From JAAYCI01 sp047972265 (GTDB taxonomy: Bacteria; Bacillota; Clostridia; Oscillospirales; Ruminococcaceae), in the NCBI GenBank assembly GCA_047972265.1, contig JBKEAM010000053.1, forward strand, positions 1-64,000: DNA of 64,000 nucleotides. Reading direction: 5' to 3'. Within the stretch, counting starts at the first letter, position 1, and each line of letters begins with the position of its first letter. Both the position numbers and the translations under genes were made by a program. This document shows, one piece after another, positions 1 through 7,067 of this stretch. A model generated the notes under the pieces. The model searched no databases and had not been told where the DNA came from. It saw nothing but the letters and a program-made list of their open reading frames with translations.

Positions 1-89
1 TTAAAGCCGTCCAGCCCAATTACTTCGGCCAGGTAACGGCTCTCGCCGCGCAAATCGTTTATTGCCACCTGCTCCAGCAAATCAACCAT
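1..89 (-). CDS. Mor-type middle-operon transcription activator, N-terminal part (runs off the window)
   Basis: Only the first 29 codons are in the window. The ATG at 89-87 overlaps the end of the preceding gene. The residues seen include an acidic helix followed by YLAEVIGLDGF, which resembles the N-terminal part of the Mor/C family. Mor activates the middle promoter of phage Mu after the early operon has been transcribed. Its place downstream of the transposase and MuB genes on the same strand matches the Mu early operon order. The identification rests on a short stretch plus synteny, so it is moderate. Confidence 0.55.
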   Translation of the reverse strand, partial: MVDLLEQVAINDLRGESRYLAEVIGLDGF

Positions 90-240
90 TTTTTACCCGT
101 CCTTCCCGCAGGGCCTTGCGCCCGTCTGGCCGAACAGTATACTCCTTCCGGTCAGCCACAAAAACACAGTCGCACTCCTCGCAGGTAAATTTGTAACGGC
201 GCAGGCTCTTGTCCCTTTGCCCTTCAACCAATATTTCCAT
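82..240 (-). CDS. Small phage early protein with a CxxC motif (52 aa)
   Basis: The ATG at 240 is preceded by GGGAGGTAAGT, a strong ribosome binding site at good spacing. Longer in-frame starts upstream lack one and would overlap the previous genes extensively. The protein has CEECDCVF in its middle, so it may bind metal as half of a zinc ribbon, and it is rich in Lys/Arg. It overlaps the Mor-type gene by eight bases and follows a tiny membrane protein gene by two bases, so it is part of the tightly packed early operon. No function is recognised. Confidence 0.6.
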   Translation of the reverse strand: MEILVEGQRDKSLRRYKFTCEECDCVFVADRKEYTVRPDGRKALREGRVKNG

Positions 241-242
241 AC

Positions 243-335
243 TTACCTCCCGTTCCGATTGCCGTACTTCATGTACGCAACCATTAAAACAGTAAAACAT
301 ACGGTCACGGTACAAAACACAATCGCTCCCCACAT
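243..335 (-). CDS. Tiny single-span membrane protein of the prophage (30 aa)
   Basis: The ATG at 335 follows AAGGAGGTAAGCCCT, a near-perfect ribosome binding site, which supports translation of this very short frame. The product is almost entirely one hydrophobic helix (WGAIVFCTVTVCFTVLMVAYM) ending in a basic tail KYGNRNGR, as expected for an inner-membrane protein with a cytoplasmic C terminus. It lies between two other tiny genes on the same strand. No known family is recognised. Confidence 0.5.
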   Translation of the reverse strand: MWGAIVFCTVTVCFTVLMVAYMKYGNRNGR

Positions 336-340
336 AGGGC

Positions 341-469
341 TTACCTCCTTCGGCGCGGTTGTGAGCCGGTGTCCTCGGGTGCCGGTTTCTGCTCCGGCTC
401 GCCAAACATCAAAACGGCCACAACCATTATGGTTACGCAAATAACTCCAATAATCGAAAACAACATCAT
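341..469 (-). CDS. Tiny single-span membrane protein of the prophage (42 aa)
   Basis: The frame opens with two adjacent ATG codons (469 and 466), preceded by CGGAGGAGACGCCC. It overlaps the stop of the upstream two-span protein by four bases (ATGA type), which indicates translational coupling. The product starts with an uncleaved hydrophobic helix (LFSIIGVICVTIMVVAVLMF) and continues with a Pro/Glu/Gln-rich tail of about 20 residues ending in Arg. Its own stop region carries the ribosome binding site of the next tiny gene. No function can be assigned. Confidence 0.5.
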   Translation of the reverse strand: MMLFSIIGVICVTIMVVAVLMFGEPEQKPAPEDTGSQPRRRR

Positions 470-744
470 GGGCGTCTCCTCCGTGCCTGCGGGGCTGAAT
501 TCGTCCCGGCGTTGGGCCTGTAGCTAATGCGTGCGGTATAGTCCGCCTTTTTCCTTCGCACAGGCTCTACCATCTCGCGGAAGGTATATCCCATGTAAAA
601 CATTGCCGCAATCAGCAGGGGCAGCAGTATCTCGCCGCCGGGCGCGCCGCCCTCGCGGGAACCATAAACACCAACCCCTATGGCGATCATCGCGCCGCAT
701 AAAGCGCCACCGGTAAAAACAATGCCCCAAATCCACTTTTTCAA
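466..744 (-). CDS. Two-span membrane protein of the prophage (92 aa)
   Basis: A TTG start at 744 is chosen because AAGGAGGCAGAGC lies directly upstream; the longer in-frame ATG start has no such site and would run far into the preceding gene. There are two predicted membrane helices (about residues 4-27 and 37-53), followed by a basic cytoplasmic tail ending in RRRRP. The start overlaps the stop of the preceding gene by four bases and the stop overlaps the next ATG by four bases. Two membrane spans and a position among other small membrane proteins could suggest a lysis or superinfection-exclusion role, but nothing in the sequence proves this. Confidence 0.5.
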   Translation of the reverse strand: MKKWIWGIVFTGGALCGAMIAIGVGVYGSREGGAPGGEILLPLLIAAMFYMGYTFREMVEPVRRKKADYTARISYRPNAGTNSAPQARRRRP

Positions 745-935
745 AGCTCTGCCTCCTTCTGTAAAAAAGTTTGTACAGCCCTGCGCTGCTCCTTTAGGTA
801 GCGCGCCCACATTACATCATTGCCGGTAACACCATAATTGCTTTCCACCGTGCTGCGCACGTTGTGCACAATCAGCTTGGCAACTGCATCTGCCAGGGCT
901 TCCGGGCTCGTTGTAAGCTTTTCAAAATTTTTCAT
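741..935 (-). CDS. Small phage early protein (64 aa), function unknown
   Basis: The ATG at 935 is preceded by AAGAAGAGGCAGGC. The product is a soluble, mostly helical, charged protein. It lies 24 bases downstream of the MuB-type ATPase gene and overlaps the following membrane protein gene by four bases. In Mu this position is occupied by small semi-essential early genes, but I see no specific match to Kil, Gam or others. Confidence 0.55.
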   Translation of the reverse strand: MKNFEKLTTSPEALADAVAKLIVHNVRSTVESNYGVTGNDVMWARYLKEQRRAVQTFLQKEAEL

Positions 936-959
936 GCCTGCCTCTTCTTTAAACAGCGT

Positions 960-1937
960 TTAAGCAACCACAATGCCCATGCCCTGGGCAATGCCCTGCA
1001 GGCGCTTGCTGCTGATATCCTTGGCGTTCACAGCGTCATTCCAAATATGGGTGGCATTCCGTATGCCGCACTTGCTCCGGCATACCGCCAGCAGGTAGCT
1101 GGCCTCGGCATCATGCTCGGGGTTGTCCAGGCCGGGGAAAATCTTCTTTACATCATCCTTGGTAATCTGCCGGCGGCTCAAAGGCATCGGCCTGCAGCGG
1201 TTCTCCTGCTGGTCATACCGGTCAGAATAGCGCCCCCGGCTCATGCGCCGGTGCATTTCCGGGTTGCCAATCAACACAATGCCGATACCGGGTGTAAAAT
1301 CAATCGGGTCGGGCGTTGTCCAGTCCCGTATCTCCTCCATGGTGGTGTACTTCAGGTTTTGCGCCTCGTCAATAATCAAAACCTTGTTGCTGCCCCGCAG
1401 CTTGGCCTGTATTTCCTCCACCATGGCCCACTGGTTACGGCTTTCGGCAATGCGCAGCTTCTGCGCCAGTGCCCGGATAAACCGGCTCAGCGCGCCTGTA
1501 GTGGGCGTTACAGAAATGTAAATGGCGGTGCTGGGGTTGTCCCGTACATATTGGCCCGCGCCCATGGTTTTACCAATGCCAGAGTCTCCGTGCAGCATCA
1601 TAATGCCCTTTTCCAGCTGGCAGTAGCGGATTGCCTTGTATACCTGCTCCGATATGGTGGTGGGCACATACCGCCCGTCCTCAATGCGGGAGGGGGAAGT
1701 GCGCGTGGGGTGCTGCGCGCGCGCGTCCTGAATTAAGAAATATTCTGCCAGCTTAGCTTCGGTGCCAACAAGGTCACCCTTTCCAAAATCGCTGGCCGGG
1801 CCGTAGTTGCTGTTAATGTACAGGCTGATAATCGTTTTGTTGATGCCAATGTTGGCGGCAGCCTTGCTCTGGTTGCCCACCTCAGCAACATACGCTCGCA
1901 GGCGTTCCTGCAGCTTGGTATTGTACACACTACTCAT
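960..1937 (-). CDS. MuB-like AAA+ ATPase, transposition target-selection protein
   Basis: The protein has an N-terminal helix-turn-helix (roughly residues 10-55, SKAAANIGINKTIISLYI) followed by an AAA+ ATPase domain. Walker A is GDSGIGKT (about residues 117-124) and Walker B is VLIIDEAQ (about 186-193). This is the layout of phage Mu B, which forms ATP-dependent filaments on target DNA, stimulates MuA and directs transposition away from the phage itself. It overlaps the end of the transposase gene. The ATG at 1937 is preferred over 1943 because GGAGG lies eight bases before it but only two before the other. The length of 325 residues is near Mu B (312). Confidence 0.9.
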   Translation of the reverse strand: MSSVYNTKLQERLRAYVAEVGNQSKAAANIGINKTIISLYINSNYGPASDFGKGDLVGTEAKLAEYFLIQDARAQHPTRTSPSRIEDGRYVPTTISEQVYKAIRYCQLEKGIMMLHGDSGIGKTMGAGQYVRDNPSTAIYISVTPTTGALSRFIRALAQKLRIAESRNQWAMVEEIQAKLRGSNKVLIIDEAQNLKYTTMEEIRDWTTPDPIDFTPGIGIVLIGNPEMHRRMSRGRYSDRYDQQENRCRPMPLSRRQITKDDVKKIFPGLDNPEHDAEASYLLAVCRSKCGIRNATHIWNDAVNAKDISSKRLQGIAQGMGIVVA

Positions 1938-3954
1938 CGTCATAACCTCCAGTCGTTTGTATGCGTTGCCGTTCTTCAGAACTGCGTATCATCGTATCCA
2001 GGTCATAGCCTACTGCCTGCCCCAGCAACGGGGTTTCATCAATGCTCACATACTCTGTAACCAGGTCGGAATTGGGAAGGTAATCAAGGTTTTGGTTGCG
2101 CTGCGCTTTGCGTTTTGCCAGCTCCAGGTGGCTAATCGGGTCTTCAACCGCACCGCGCAGCTCCTCCAGTGCCTTTTTCTGCATCCGGGCAAAGCTGTGT
2201 ACCTTCCGCTGCGCCTCCTTCAGCTCATCTACGCCGCTGCCGTACTTCAGCACCGCCACATTGTCTGTAGGCACTGTGGCCAGGTACCTGTCATCGGGGC
2301 AACTGTAAACCCTAACGGTGCTCAGGTTTTCGGGGTCATACCGGTAATAAACCTTTTCGCCCTCCATAGCAGCCAAAAATTCAGGCGTCCAGTAATCCAG
2401 CTGTATGTCTCCAACCGTAAAGTTAATGCCTCGGCGGCCTACCTTTTGCGGGCGGCTACTGCGCATCATAAGCAGGTTCAGGTCTTCCTCGCATTTCGGT
2501 AGCCGCTTTGTGTGCAGGTTTTCGTGGTATACCCGCATGCGCGGCTTTCCTCTGTCCTTCACCACAGCGCCGCCATAAGCCTGTTCATTGAAATAGTGGT
2601 ACAGCAGCAGTTCTACTGTTTCAGTCAATTCCCGGTCGGCCACAATCTTCCCGGCCTTCAGGTTGTATTTCAGCTGCTCCGGGCGTTCCAAAATGTTGCC
2701 GCCGGTGTAAGTGGGAAACAGCCGGGATAAATGTTCCTTCACATCGCGGAACCGGCGTTCAATAATTTTGGCCTTGGCATTGCGCACAAGCGCGTTTACC
2801 ATCGTAATGCCCAGCCGCTCAAACACCGGTGGCGGGGTAAACTCTTCCTCATTCTTTTTATGTGCCCGGTGGCCAAGCCCGCCCACGTCATAGGTTAAAA
2901 ACTCACGCCCGTTGTCCACGTAGATGTACGCCGGTATGCCGTACCGCAATATTCCTTTGCGCAGGGCGTACAGGGTTGCCTGGCTGCTGGGCTGCTCGGT
3001 AATGTGGCAGCCGGTAAAAACTCCACTTCTCGCGTCAAAAAACGCAACCAGGTAAAGCCTGTGCTCCTTTCCGCCCTCGCCCGAGGATATAACATCCAGC
3101 GTATGGGTGTCGGCCACCCAATATTCGTTGCTCTCCATGCCGTCATAAATCCTTCGAATATACGGGGCAAACCGGTCATTAAATTTTTTCTCGCCATCGC
3201 GGCCCAGCACCTTTAAAGACTCGGGCACATCACGCACCAGCTTGCGCCGGAAGCTGTCTTCAGAAGGTAGCTCTTCCAGCAGCTAGGGGTTTACCTCGTA
3301 GGCCCAATCCTGCGCTTTTTTGTAGCACTGCCGCACGGCGTGCCGTGCCTCGTCCAGGTAGTAGTACAAAAAAGCATCCCACAGCGGGGGCGGTATACTG
3401 CTGGTTCCCTTGGTAGCCTGTCCGCGCTTGTCTACCAGCCCTTCAAAGTCGTTTTCCTCCAGTGCCCGCTGGTACCGGTACAAGGTGGGTTTCGACAGGC
3501 GCAGCGGGCGGCCCGTCAGCTTGCGATATTCTGCGCGGAATTGCACCAGGGCGTATTCCACAAACTGCTCATCGGCCCGGCCCAGCGGCATTCCACTTTC
3601 ACTCCGGCGCTCCTGCCAATCGGCAAGCACCCGGCACCAAAAGTTAATCTGTGCCCGCTCATAAATGGTAAAGCTCTCCAGCGGCTTTACTGCTTTGGTC
3701 TCGGCATCAGCCGGGTTCGTTGCCCCCGGCAGCGCCTGCCCACGGTCTTTTAAATATCGCTTTTGCAGCTTTGCGTCCAGCGCCGACAGAGGTATATAGT
3801 AGGTGGGCCGGTTTCGCTCGTTCAGGCGCTTTTCACCATTCAGCTCGCCATTGTCCAAAAGCTGCCGGATATAGCGTGTGCTGCAACCTTTTAGCCCGGC
3901 TACCTGGGCCACCGTCAATTCTGTTGTTTGCTGTAAAGCCTGTGCGGCTCCCAT
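1930..3954 (-). pseudogene. MuA-like DDE transposase interrupted by one in-frame amber codon
   Basis: One reading frame runs through the whole interval except for a TAG at 3285-3283; everything else is open. Before the TAG lies a Mu-type DNA-binding/helix-turn-helix portion of about 220 residues. After it lies the integrase-fold catalytic part, with VADTHTLDV, YVDNGREFL and IIERRFRDVKEHL supplying the DDE residues, and a C-terminal region that would contact MuB. The total length of about 674 codons matches MuA (663). The ATG at 3954 has AGGCAGGTGACGGC upstream; an alternative ATG at 3990 lies inside the 67-bp repeat without a spaced ribosome binding site. As written the product is truncated before its catalytic domain, unless the codon is suppressed, read through, or bypassed by restart at the GTG at 3237. 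Confidence 0.85.
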
Positions 3955-3978
3955 GCCGTCACCTGCCTTTCCTGTTTG

Positions 3979-4045
3979 TTGGCCTGCCATCCTCGGTACC
4001 GGGAGGCCGTTCCACGGTAGACGGGGCCTCTAACCCCGTTTCGGC
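3979..4045. repeat. 67-bp direct repeat, copy 1 (upstream of the transposase)
   Basis: This stretch recurs at 4842-4908 with 66 of 67 bases identical; the single difference is G versus A at the 17th base. Inside it ACGGGG and CCCCGT flank a seven-base loop, and GAGGCC and GGCCTC form a wider inverted repeat. On the leftward strand it ends in an ATG codon 36 bases upstream of the preferred transposase start. Both copies lie just upstream of leftward early genes, so a regulatory or protein-binding role is likely. Confidence 0.9.
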
Positions 4046-4082
4046 TGTATGGTATACTAAAAATAAAAACTGGAGGTCTAAA

Positions 4083-4304
4083 ATGCGTAAAGCACCCGAA
4101 ACTGATATGGAGTTTTTCAAAGAAGGTCTCGCAGAAGAAATTTGTAGGCGGGAACCTTTTGCGCGGGCAATTGCTCTATACCTTGGCAGCCTTGACCGCA
4201 AACACTATTCCTCAATTTTGAATGAATTGGATACGATCATTTCACATGATATTGAAAATATGATTAGAGAAGAAAAAGACCGGGTAGAAGCTGCAAAAGT
4301 CTAA
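4083..4304 (+). CDS. Small acidic/helical protein encoded against the early operon (73 aa)
   Basis: The ATG at 4083 has CTGGAGGTCTAA upstream (strong), and the extended -10-like TGGTATACT lies at about 4049-4057, so this rightward gene has its own expression signals. It is charged and helical throughout (EFFKEGLAEEICRRE, then HDIENMIREEKDRVEAAKV). It is the only rightward gene between the leftward early genes and converges on the hypothetical gene at 4301-4810 with a few bases of overlap. No family is recognised; a small lysogeny or immunity factor is possible but unproven. Confidence 0.55.
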   Translation: MRKAPETDMEFFKEGLAEEICRREPFARAIALYLGSLDRKHYSSILNELDTIISHDIENMIREEKDRVEAAKV

Positions 4305-4810
4305 TCATTTATAGTGCAAAGATACTGACCACCTTCGTCAAATATCTCTCCGGTATCCTCATTCACAAAAACTTTCCGGTTATAGTGGTGGGTAATAAGA
4401 TGTAAGGGCATTACATCTTCACCCCCGACAACTACACCGCGCATTGTTACTTTTTGCATCTTCTTGGTTGTGCGTTTTTTCGCCGCCGCAACCATTCCCA
4501 TTGCTTCTGTAATTAATTTCGGAGCGGCACCATACCGTGTAATCATTTTGGGATCTATCTCAACCTCAATCAGTTCCGGGCAGCATCGTTCAAAAAACAC
4601 CTTTTTAGCGGTTTCCAGCGTAGTACAGTAGTTTCCGGTGTGGGGGTCTCCATCCTCATCCAATGCCCACACAACATATGGCTCAGGTGTCTTACCATTC
4701 TGGCTTTTAGCCAACACATACTGGTTACGGTAATTAGCCAGCACTTCGTAGCCGGTAATGATAATTGCCCCCACCATAGGTGCGGTGCGGTCTACCTTTT
4801 CAAATGCCAT
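4301..4810 (-). CDS. Hypothetical phage early protein (169 aa)
   Basis: The start is placed at the ATG at 4810, ahead of MAFEKVDRTAP; an upstream in-frame ATG at 4819 is equally reachable and the ribosome binding site (AAAGTGAGTGAT) is weak. The N-terminal half (GYEVLANYRNQYVLAKS, EPYVVWALDEDGD, TLETAKKVFFERC) looks like a compact alpha/beta fold seen in conserved hypothetical proteins that contain aromatic VVW-type motifs. The middle is Lys/Arg-rich (AAAKKRTTKKMQK) and the C terminus is a second small beta-rich segment. It lies directly downstream of repeat copy 2. No function can be named. Confidence 0.65.
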   Translation of the reverse strand: MAFEKVDRTAPMVGAIIITGYEVLANYRNQYVLAKSQNGKTPEPYVVWALDEDGDPHTGNYCTTLETAKKVFFERCCPELIEVEIDPKMITRYGAAPKLITEAMGMVAAAKKRTTKKMQKVTMRGVVVGGEDVMPLHLITHHYNRKVFVNEDTGEIFDEGGQYLCTIND

Positions 4811-4841
4811 GCATATCACTCACTTTCAAATTCAGATAATC

Positions 4842-4908
4842 TTGGCCTGCCATCCTCAGTACCGGGAGGCCGTTCCACGGTAGACGGGGCCTCTAACCCC
4901 GTTTCGGC
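4842..4908. repeat. 67-bp direct repeat, copy 2
   Basis: This is the second copy of the element at 3979-4045, 66/67 identical, in the same orientation. It overlaps the last codon and stop of the small basic protein gene at 4893-5060 and precedes the hypothetical gene at 4301-4810. The hairpin-forming core ACGGGG-loop-CCCCGT is preserved exactly. Confidence 0.9.
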
Positions 4909-5060
4909 ATGTATATTCTCTCCGCTGCCCTTTTCAGGGCGGCGTATGCCCCTTTAATATCGCCATCCTTTGCCTGCTGCTTCAGCGCCTTCAGGGTTTT
5001 CTTTGGCAGCCAGCCCCTAAAGCTGCGCAGGCGGCGGTAAAACTTACGGCGGTGCTTCAT
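4893..5060 (-). CDS. Small basic phage protein (55 aa)
   Basis: The ATG at 5060 overlaps the TGA of the antirepressor gene (ATGA), so it is probably translated by coupling. The product is strongly basic at its N terminus (MKHRRKFYRRLRSFRGW). A predicted two-helix segment follows (LPKKTLKALKQQAKDGDIKGAYAALKRAAER). Its last codons lie inside repeat copy 2. It may be a nucleic-acid-binding adaptor; I do not recognise a named family. Confidence 0.6.
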   Translation of the reverse strand: MKHRRKFYRRLRSFRGWLPKKTLKALKQQAKDGDIKGAYAALKRAAERIYMPKRG

Positions 5061-5731
5061 ATCACACCTATGTATTTGGCATATCGGTGCACCGAAGCCG
5101 CCGATATTTTTACTCCAACTTCGTCAAGATGTTCAACAATGTCCGAATATGTGAACTTGCGGGAACAAATCATCTGTTCGACTTCTTGCCGCAGTTCCGC
5201 ATCTAAATGGGAAATGATGCTGTGACTTTTTATTCTCCTTGGTATTTCCTCATCAAGAACCATGTTTTCAGATGTGCTGTATCGCGCCTTGGATAAATCG
5301 CGGGCAACTGTAGCGATTGCCTGTGCTATCCCGGCAAGCATATTCGTTGTGGCCTCTAGCTGCTGCATAATAATGGTCGCTTCGCCATATCCACCGATTT
5401 TACGGATGCTGGGCAGTACCTCATCAAAAACCCAGCTTTCAAACTTCTCGGCGGCGGGCAACTTACTGCGGGCAATCAATCGGTATACATCCCCTTCAGG
5501 AATGAAATTCATTTCCGTTATCTGCGCAGTCTCTTTTCCGTGCTGGTTCGTGGTATATGAGACCCCGTTCCGTTTTAGAACCCCCTTGCAATGTTGCGCA
5601 ACTGCATTGCGCGGTTTGGAATATCCAAGGGCTTTCGCTACATCATTTGCACAAAACAAAACCTTACCATCCTCTTCAATCGTTCGTACCTGGCCAAACT
5701 GCTCATTAGAAAATACTGTCAATTGTTCCAT
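5057..5731 (-). CDS. BRO-N domain antirepressor-like protein with a C-terminal helix-turn-helix
   Basis: Residues 1-110 form a BRO-N domain (FGQVRTIEEDGKVLFCANDVAKALGY, then FIPEGDVYRLIARSKLPAAEKFESWVFDEVLPSIR), the DNA-binding domain of phage antirepressors and KilA/BRO regulators. The C-terminal 55 residues (LDAELRQEVEQMICSRKFTY, then VGVKISAASVHRYAKYI) resemble the helix-turn-helix of DUF3486 proteins found in Mu-like phages. The ATG at 5731 follows AAAGGAGCTTAGCT, two bases after the upstream XRE gene. It probably acts on the lysogeny switch, either as an antirepressor or as a second regulator. Confidence 0.75.
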   Translation of the reverse strand: MEQLTVFSNEQFGQVRTIEEDGKVLFCANDVAKALGYSKPRNAVAQHCKGVLKRNGVSYTTNQHGKETAQITEMNFIPEGDVYRLIARSKLPAAEKFESWVFDEVLPSIRKIGGYGEATIIMQQLEATTNMLAGIAQAIATVARDLSKARYSTSENMVLDEEIPRRIKSHSIISHLDAELRQEVEQMICSRKFTYSDIVEHLDEVGVKISAASVHRYAKYIGVI

Positions 5732-5733
5732 AG

Positions 5734-5961
5734 CTAAGCTCCTTTTTCTTTATTGGGCACGGTGAAAATATCGCCGACCTTGCAGTTTAAAGCGCGGGCA
5801 ATTTCTTTTGCTCTAAGGGGATGTGTCTGCCTTGTTGCCCCACTCTCTATTCGTGAAACTGCACAGCCGCTAAGTCCAGCAAGAAGAGAAAGCTGATGTT
5901 GTGATAACTTTTTACTAATTCTTCTTTTCATTATTTCTTCTCGTTTAGGTAGTAAATACAT
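5734..5961 (-). CDS. Small XRE-family (Cro/Ner-like) regulator, first gene of the early operon
   Basis: The 75-residue product has an XRE helix-turn-helix (KLSQHQLSLLAGLSGCAVSRIESGATR). The start at 5961 is set by AAAAAAGGAGGAAAACA; a longer frame upstream would run through the operator. It is the first gene after the leftward promoter at 6004-6032 and faces the rightward repressor gene. By position it is the counterpart of Mu Ner or lambda Cro, which damp early and repressor transcription. It appears to be followed without a gap by the BRO-type gene. Confidence 0.8.
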   Translation of the reverse strand: MYLLPKREEIMKRRISKKLSQHQLSLLAGLSGCAVSRIESGATRQTHPLRAKEIARALNCKVGDIFTVPNKEKGA

Positions 5962-5976
5962 TGTTTTCCTCCTTTT

Positions 5977-6027
5977 TTGTGCGTTCTCACAAGTTATAGT
6001 TGCATTATGACTTGTGAGAACGCACAA
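5977..6027. promoter_or_regulatory. Operator of the prophage switch: perfect 18-bp inverted repeat
   Basis: TTGTGCGTTCTCACAAGT at 5977-5994 is repeated as its exact reverse complement at 6010-6027, with a 15-bp spacer. Each arm is itself a quasi-palindrome (TTGTG-six bases-CACAA), the usual shape of an XRE dimer site, so two dimers could bind side by side. The right arm fills the spacer of the leftward early promoter and the left arm lies between that promoter and the XRE start codon. Binding would therefore shut the early operon. Confidence 0.85.
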
Positions 6028-6032
6028 GTCAA
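6004..6032 (-). promoter_or_regulatory. Leftward early promoter of the prophage
   Basis: On the minus strand TTGACT (6032-6027) is followed after 17 bases by CATAAT (6009-6004). These match the sigma-A -35 and -10 boxes. The spacer coincides with the right operator arm. The promoter lies about 45 bases upstream of the first early gene. Confidence 0.75.
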
Positions 6033-6052
6033 TACTTGAATCCTTTTCTCTT

Positions 6053-6080
6053 TTGCATTTGCACAAATGTGTGATACAAT
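6053..6080 (+). promoter_or_regulatory. Rightward repressor promoter of the prophage
   Basis: TTGCAT (6053-6058), a 16-base spacer and TACAAT (6075-6080) form a reasonable sigma-A promoter about 80 bases before the repressor gene. It lies outside the main operator but close enough for autoregulation. Confidence 0.55.
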
Positions 6081-6162
6081 TTCTCTATAAATGTCGTCTA
6101 AACAGGTGGGCCCCAAAACAGGGCGGGGTCTCTTTTACAACAAATTAGCGAGGTGATGTCGC

Positions 6163-6756
6163 ATGAATAAGAGCACCAAGGAGGTCATTGCGGCTAATAT
6201 AAAGAACTTACGAATGAGCAAAAAATTAACACAGGTGGAGCTTGCTAAAGAATTAGGCATCAGCTATGGGTCAATAGTTGACTACGAGAACGCTAGGCGC
6301 GAGCCAAATGCAAAGAATTTAGTCGCTTTAGAACGCTTTTTTGGTGTAAGCGGCGAATACCTGCGCGGCGAGACAGAGGAGCGCACTGCACCTATATATA
6401 AATGGGAAGATGCAGAGCTTATGGATGCAGTTTCCCAAAGCTTCGACCATTTGTTTACAACCCTTTTAGCGGCAGTACGTGCCAGCAGCGCACTGGAACA
6501 AAAAATGGTCTTTGATATCCTTATAGAACTGCGCCATGTGCTTACCTCTGAAAGAACAGAGGCCGAGCAAAAACAAGCGGCGGCGCTCCTGCTGCAAGAA
6601 TCCTTTGTTATCACTACCCGCTTTATTGATACCTGCAACAATACCGCCGCCAGCGATACAGCCCGTAATGTTTCAACTCTTGCCGATAGTGCGCTTCGCT
6701 ACCGCGCCGCCCTGGAAGAAGCCCTGCCAAACTTATCCTGCCCGCCGGGCAAGTAA
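6163..6756 (+). CDS. XRE-family prophage repressor
   Basis: The N-terminal XRE domain (residues 5-65: IKNLRMSKKLTQVELAKELG, then SYGSIVDYENARREPNAKNL) has the classical repressor form. A helical C-terminal region of about 120 residues without a recognisable LexA-type Ser/Lys peptidase motif probably mediates oligomerisation. The ATG at 6163 follows GAGGTGATGTCGC. It is transcribed away from the early operon across the operator, as expected for the lysogenic repressor (Mu c role). Lack of a visible autocleavage site suggests that induction goes through another route, perhaps the BRO-type protein. Confidence 0.8.
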   Translation: MNKSTKEVIAANIKNLRMSKKLTQVELAKELGISYGSIVDYENARREPNAKNLVALERFFGVSGEYLRGETEERTAPIYKWEDAELMDAVSQSFDHLFTTLLAAVRASSALEQKMVFDILIELRHVLTSERTEAEQKQAAALLLQESFVITTRFIDTCNNTAASDTARNVSTLADSALRYRAALEEALPNLSCPPGK

Positions 6757-6970
6757 GCTATATGGGTAGGGTATCGCCAACGCCAAAACCTTGTCTTGCT
6801 TTTGATAGAAAATATCAATTCCTGTTATGTTGGCGCGGTTCTGTATATTGGTTATATTTATGCAAAACAAATGTATAATTATAAAAAATCAATTTTGCGG
6901 CTTTCTTTTTGCCCAAATGAGACAGGCTATTTTCGGCTTGTAAATAAATATCGTATTTACGTATTTATTT

Positions 6971-7025
6971 TTAATCGGAAGTAGTTCCCATTAAAACTGC
7001 AATTCACTTCCGCACTTCCGATTAA
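6971..7025. repeat. Inverted repeat in the phage-end region
   Basis: TTAATCGGAAGT (6971-6982) is matched by its exact reverse complement ACTTCCGATTAA (7014-7025) across 31 bases. The inner half-motif ACTTCCG also occurs directly before, at 7006-7012 in shortened form. It could be a regulatory or transposase-binding site. Confidence 0.6.
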
Positions 7026-7067
7026 ACTATTCAAAGTGATTGTCGCTGTTTTTAACGATGGTAAATT

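Noticed and set aside
1930..3990. General stop-codon recoding (TAG as an amino acid) in the prophage
   Set aside because: Only one in-frame TAG disrupts a gene, while another prophage gene ends normally on TAG (5734-5736), so genome-wide recoding does not fit.
3979..4908. Two copies of a 67-bp repeat considered as a CRISPR fragment
   Set aside because: Only two copies, 863 bp apart with genes between; no spacer-repeat pattern and no cas genes.
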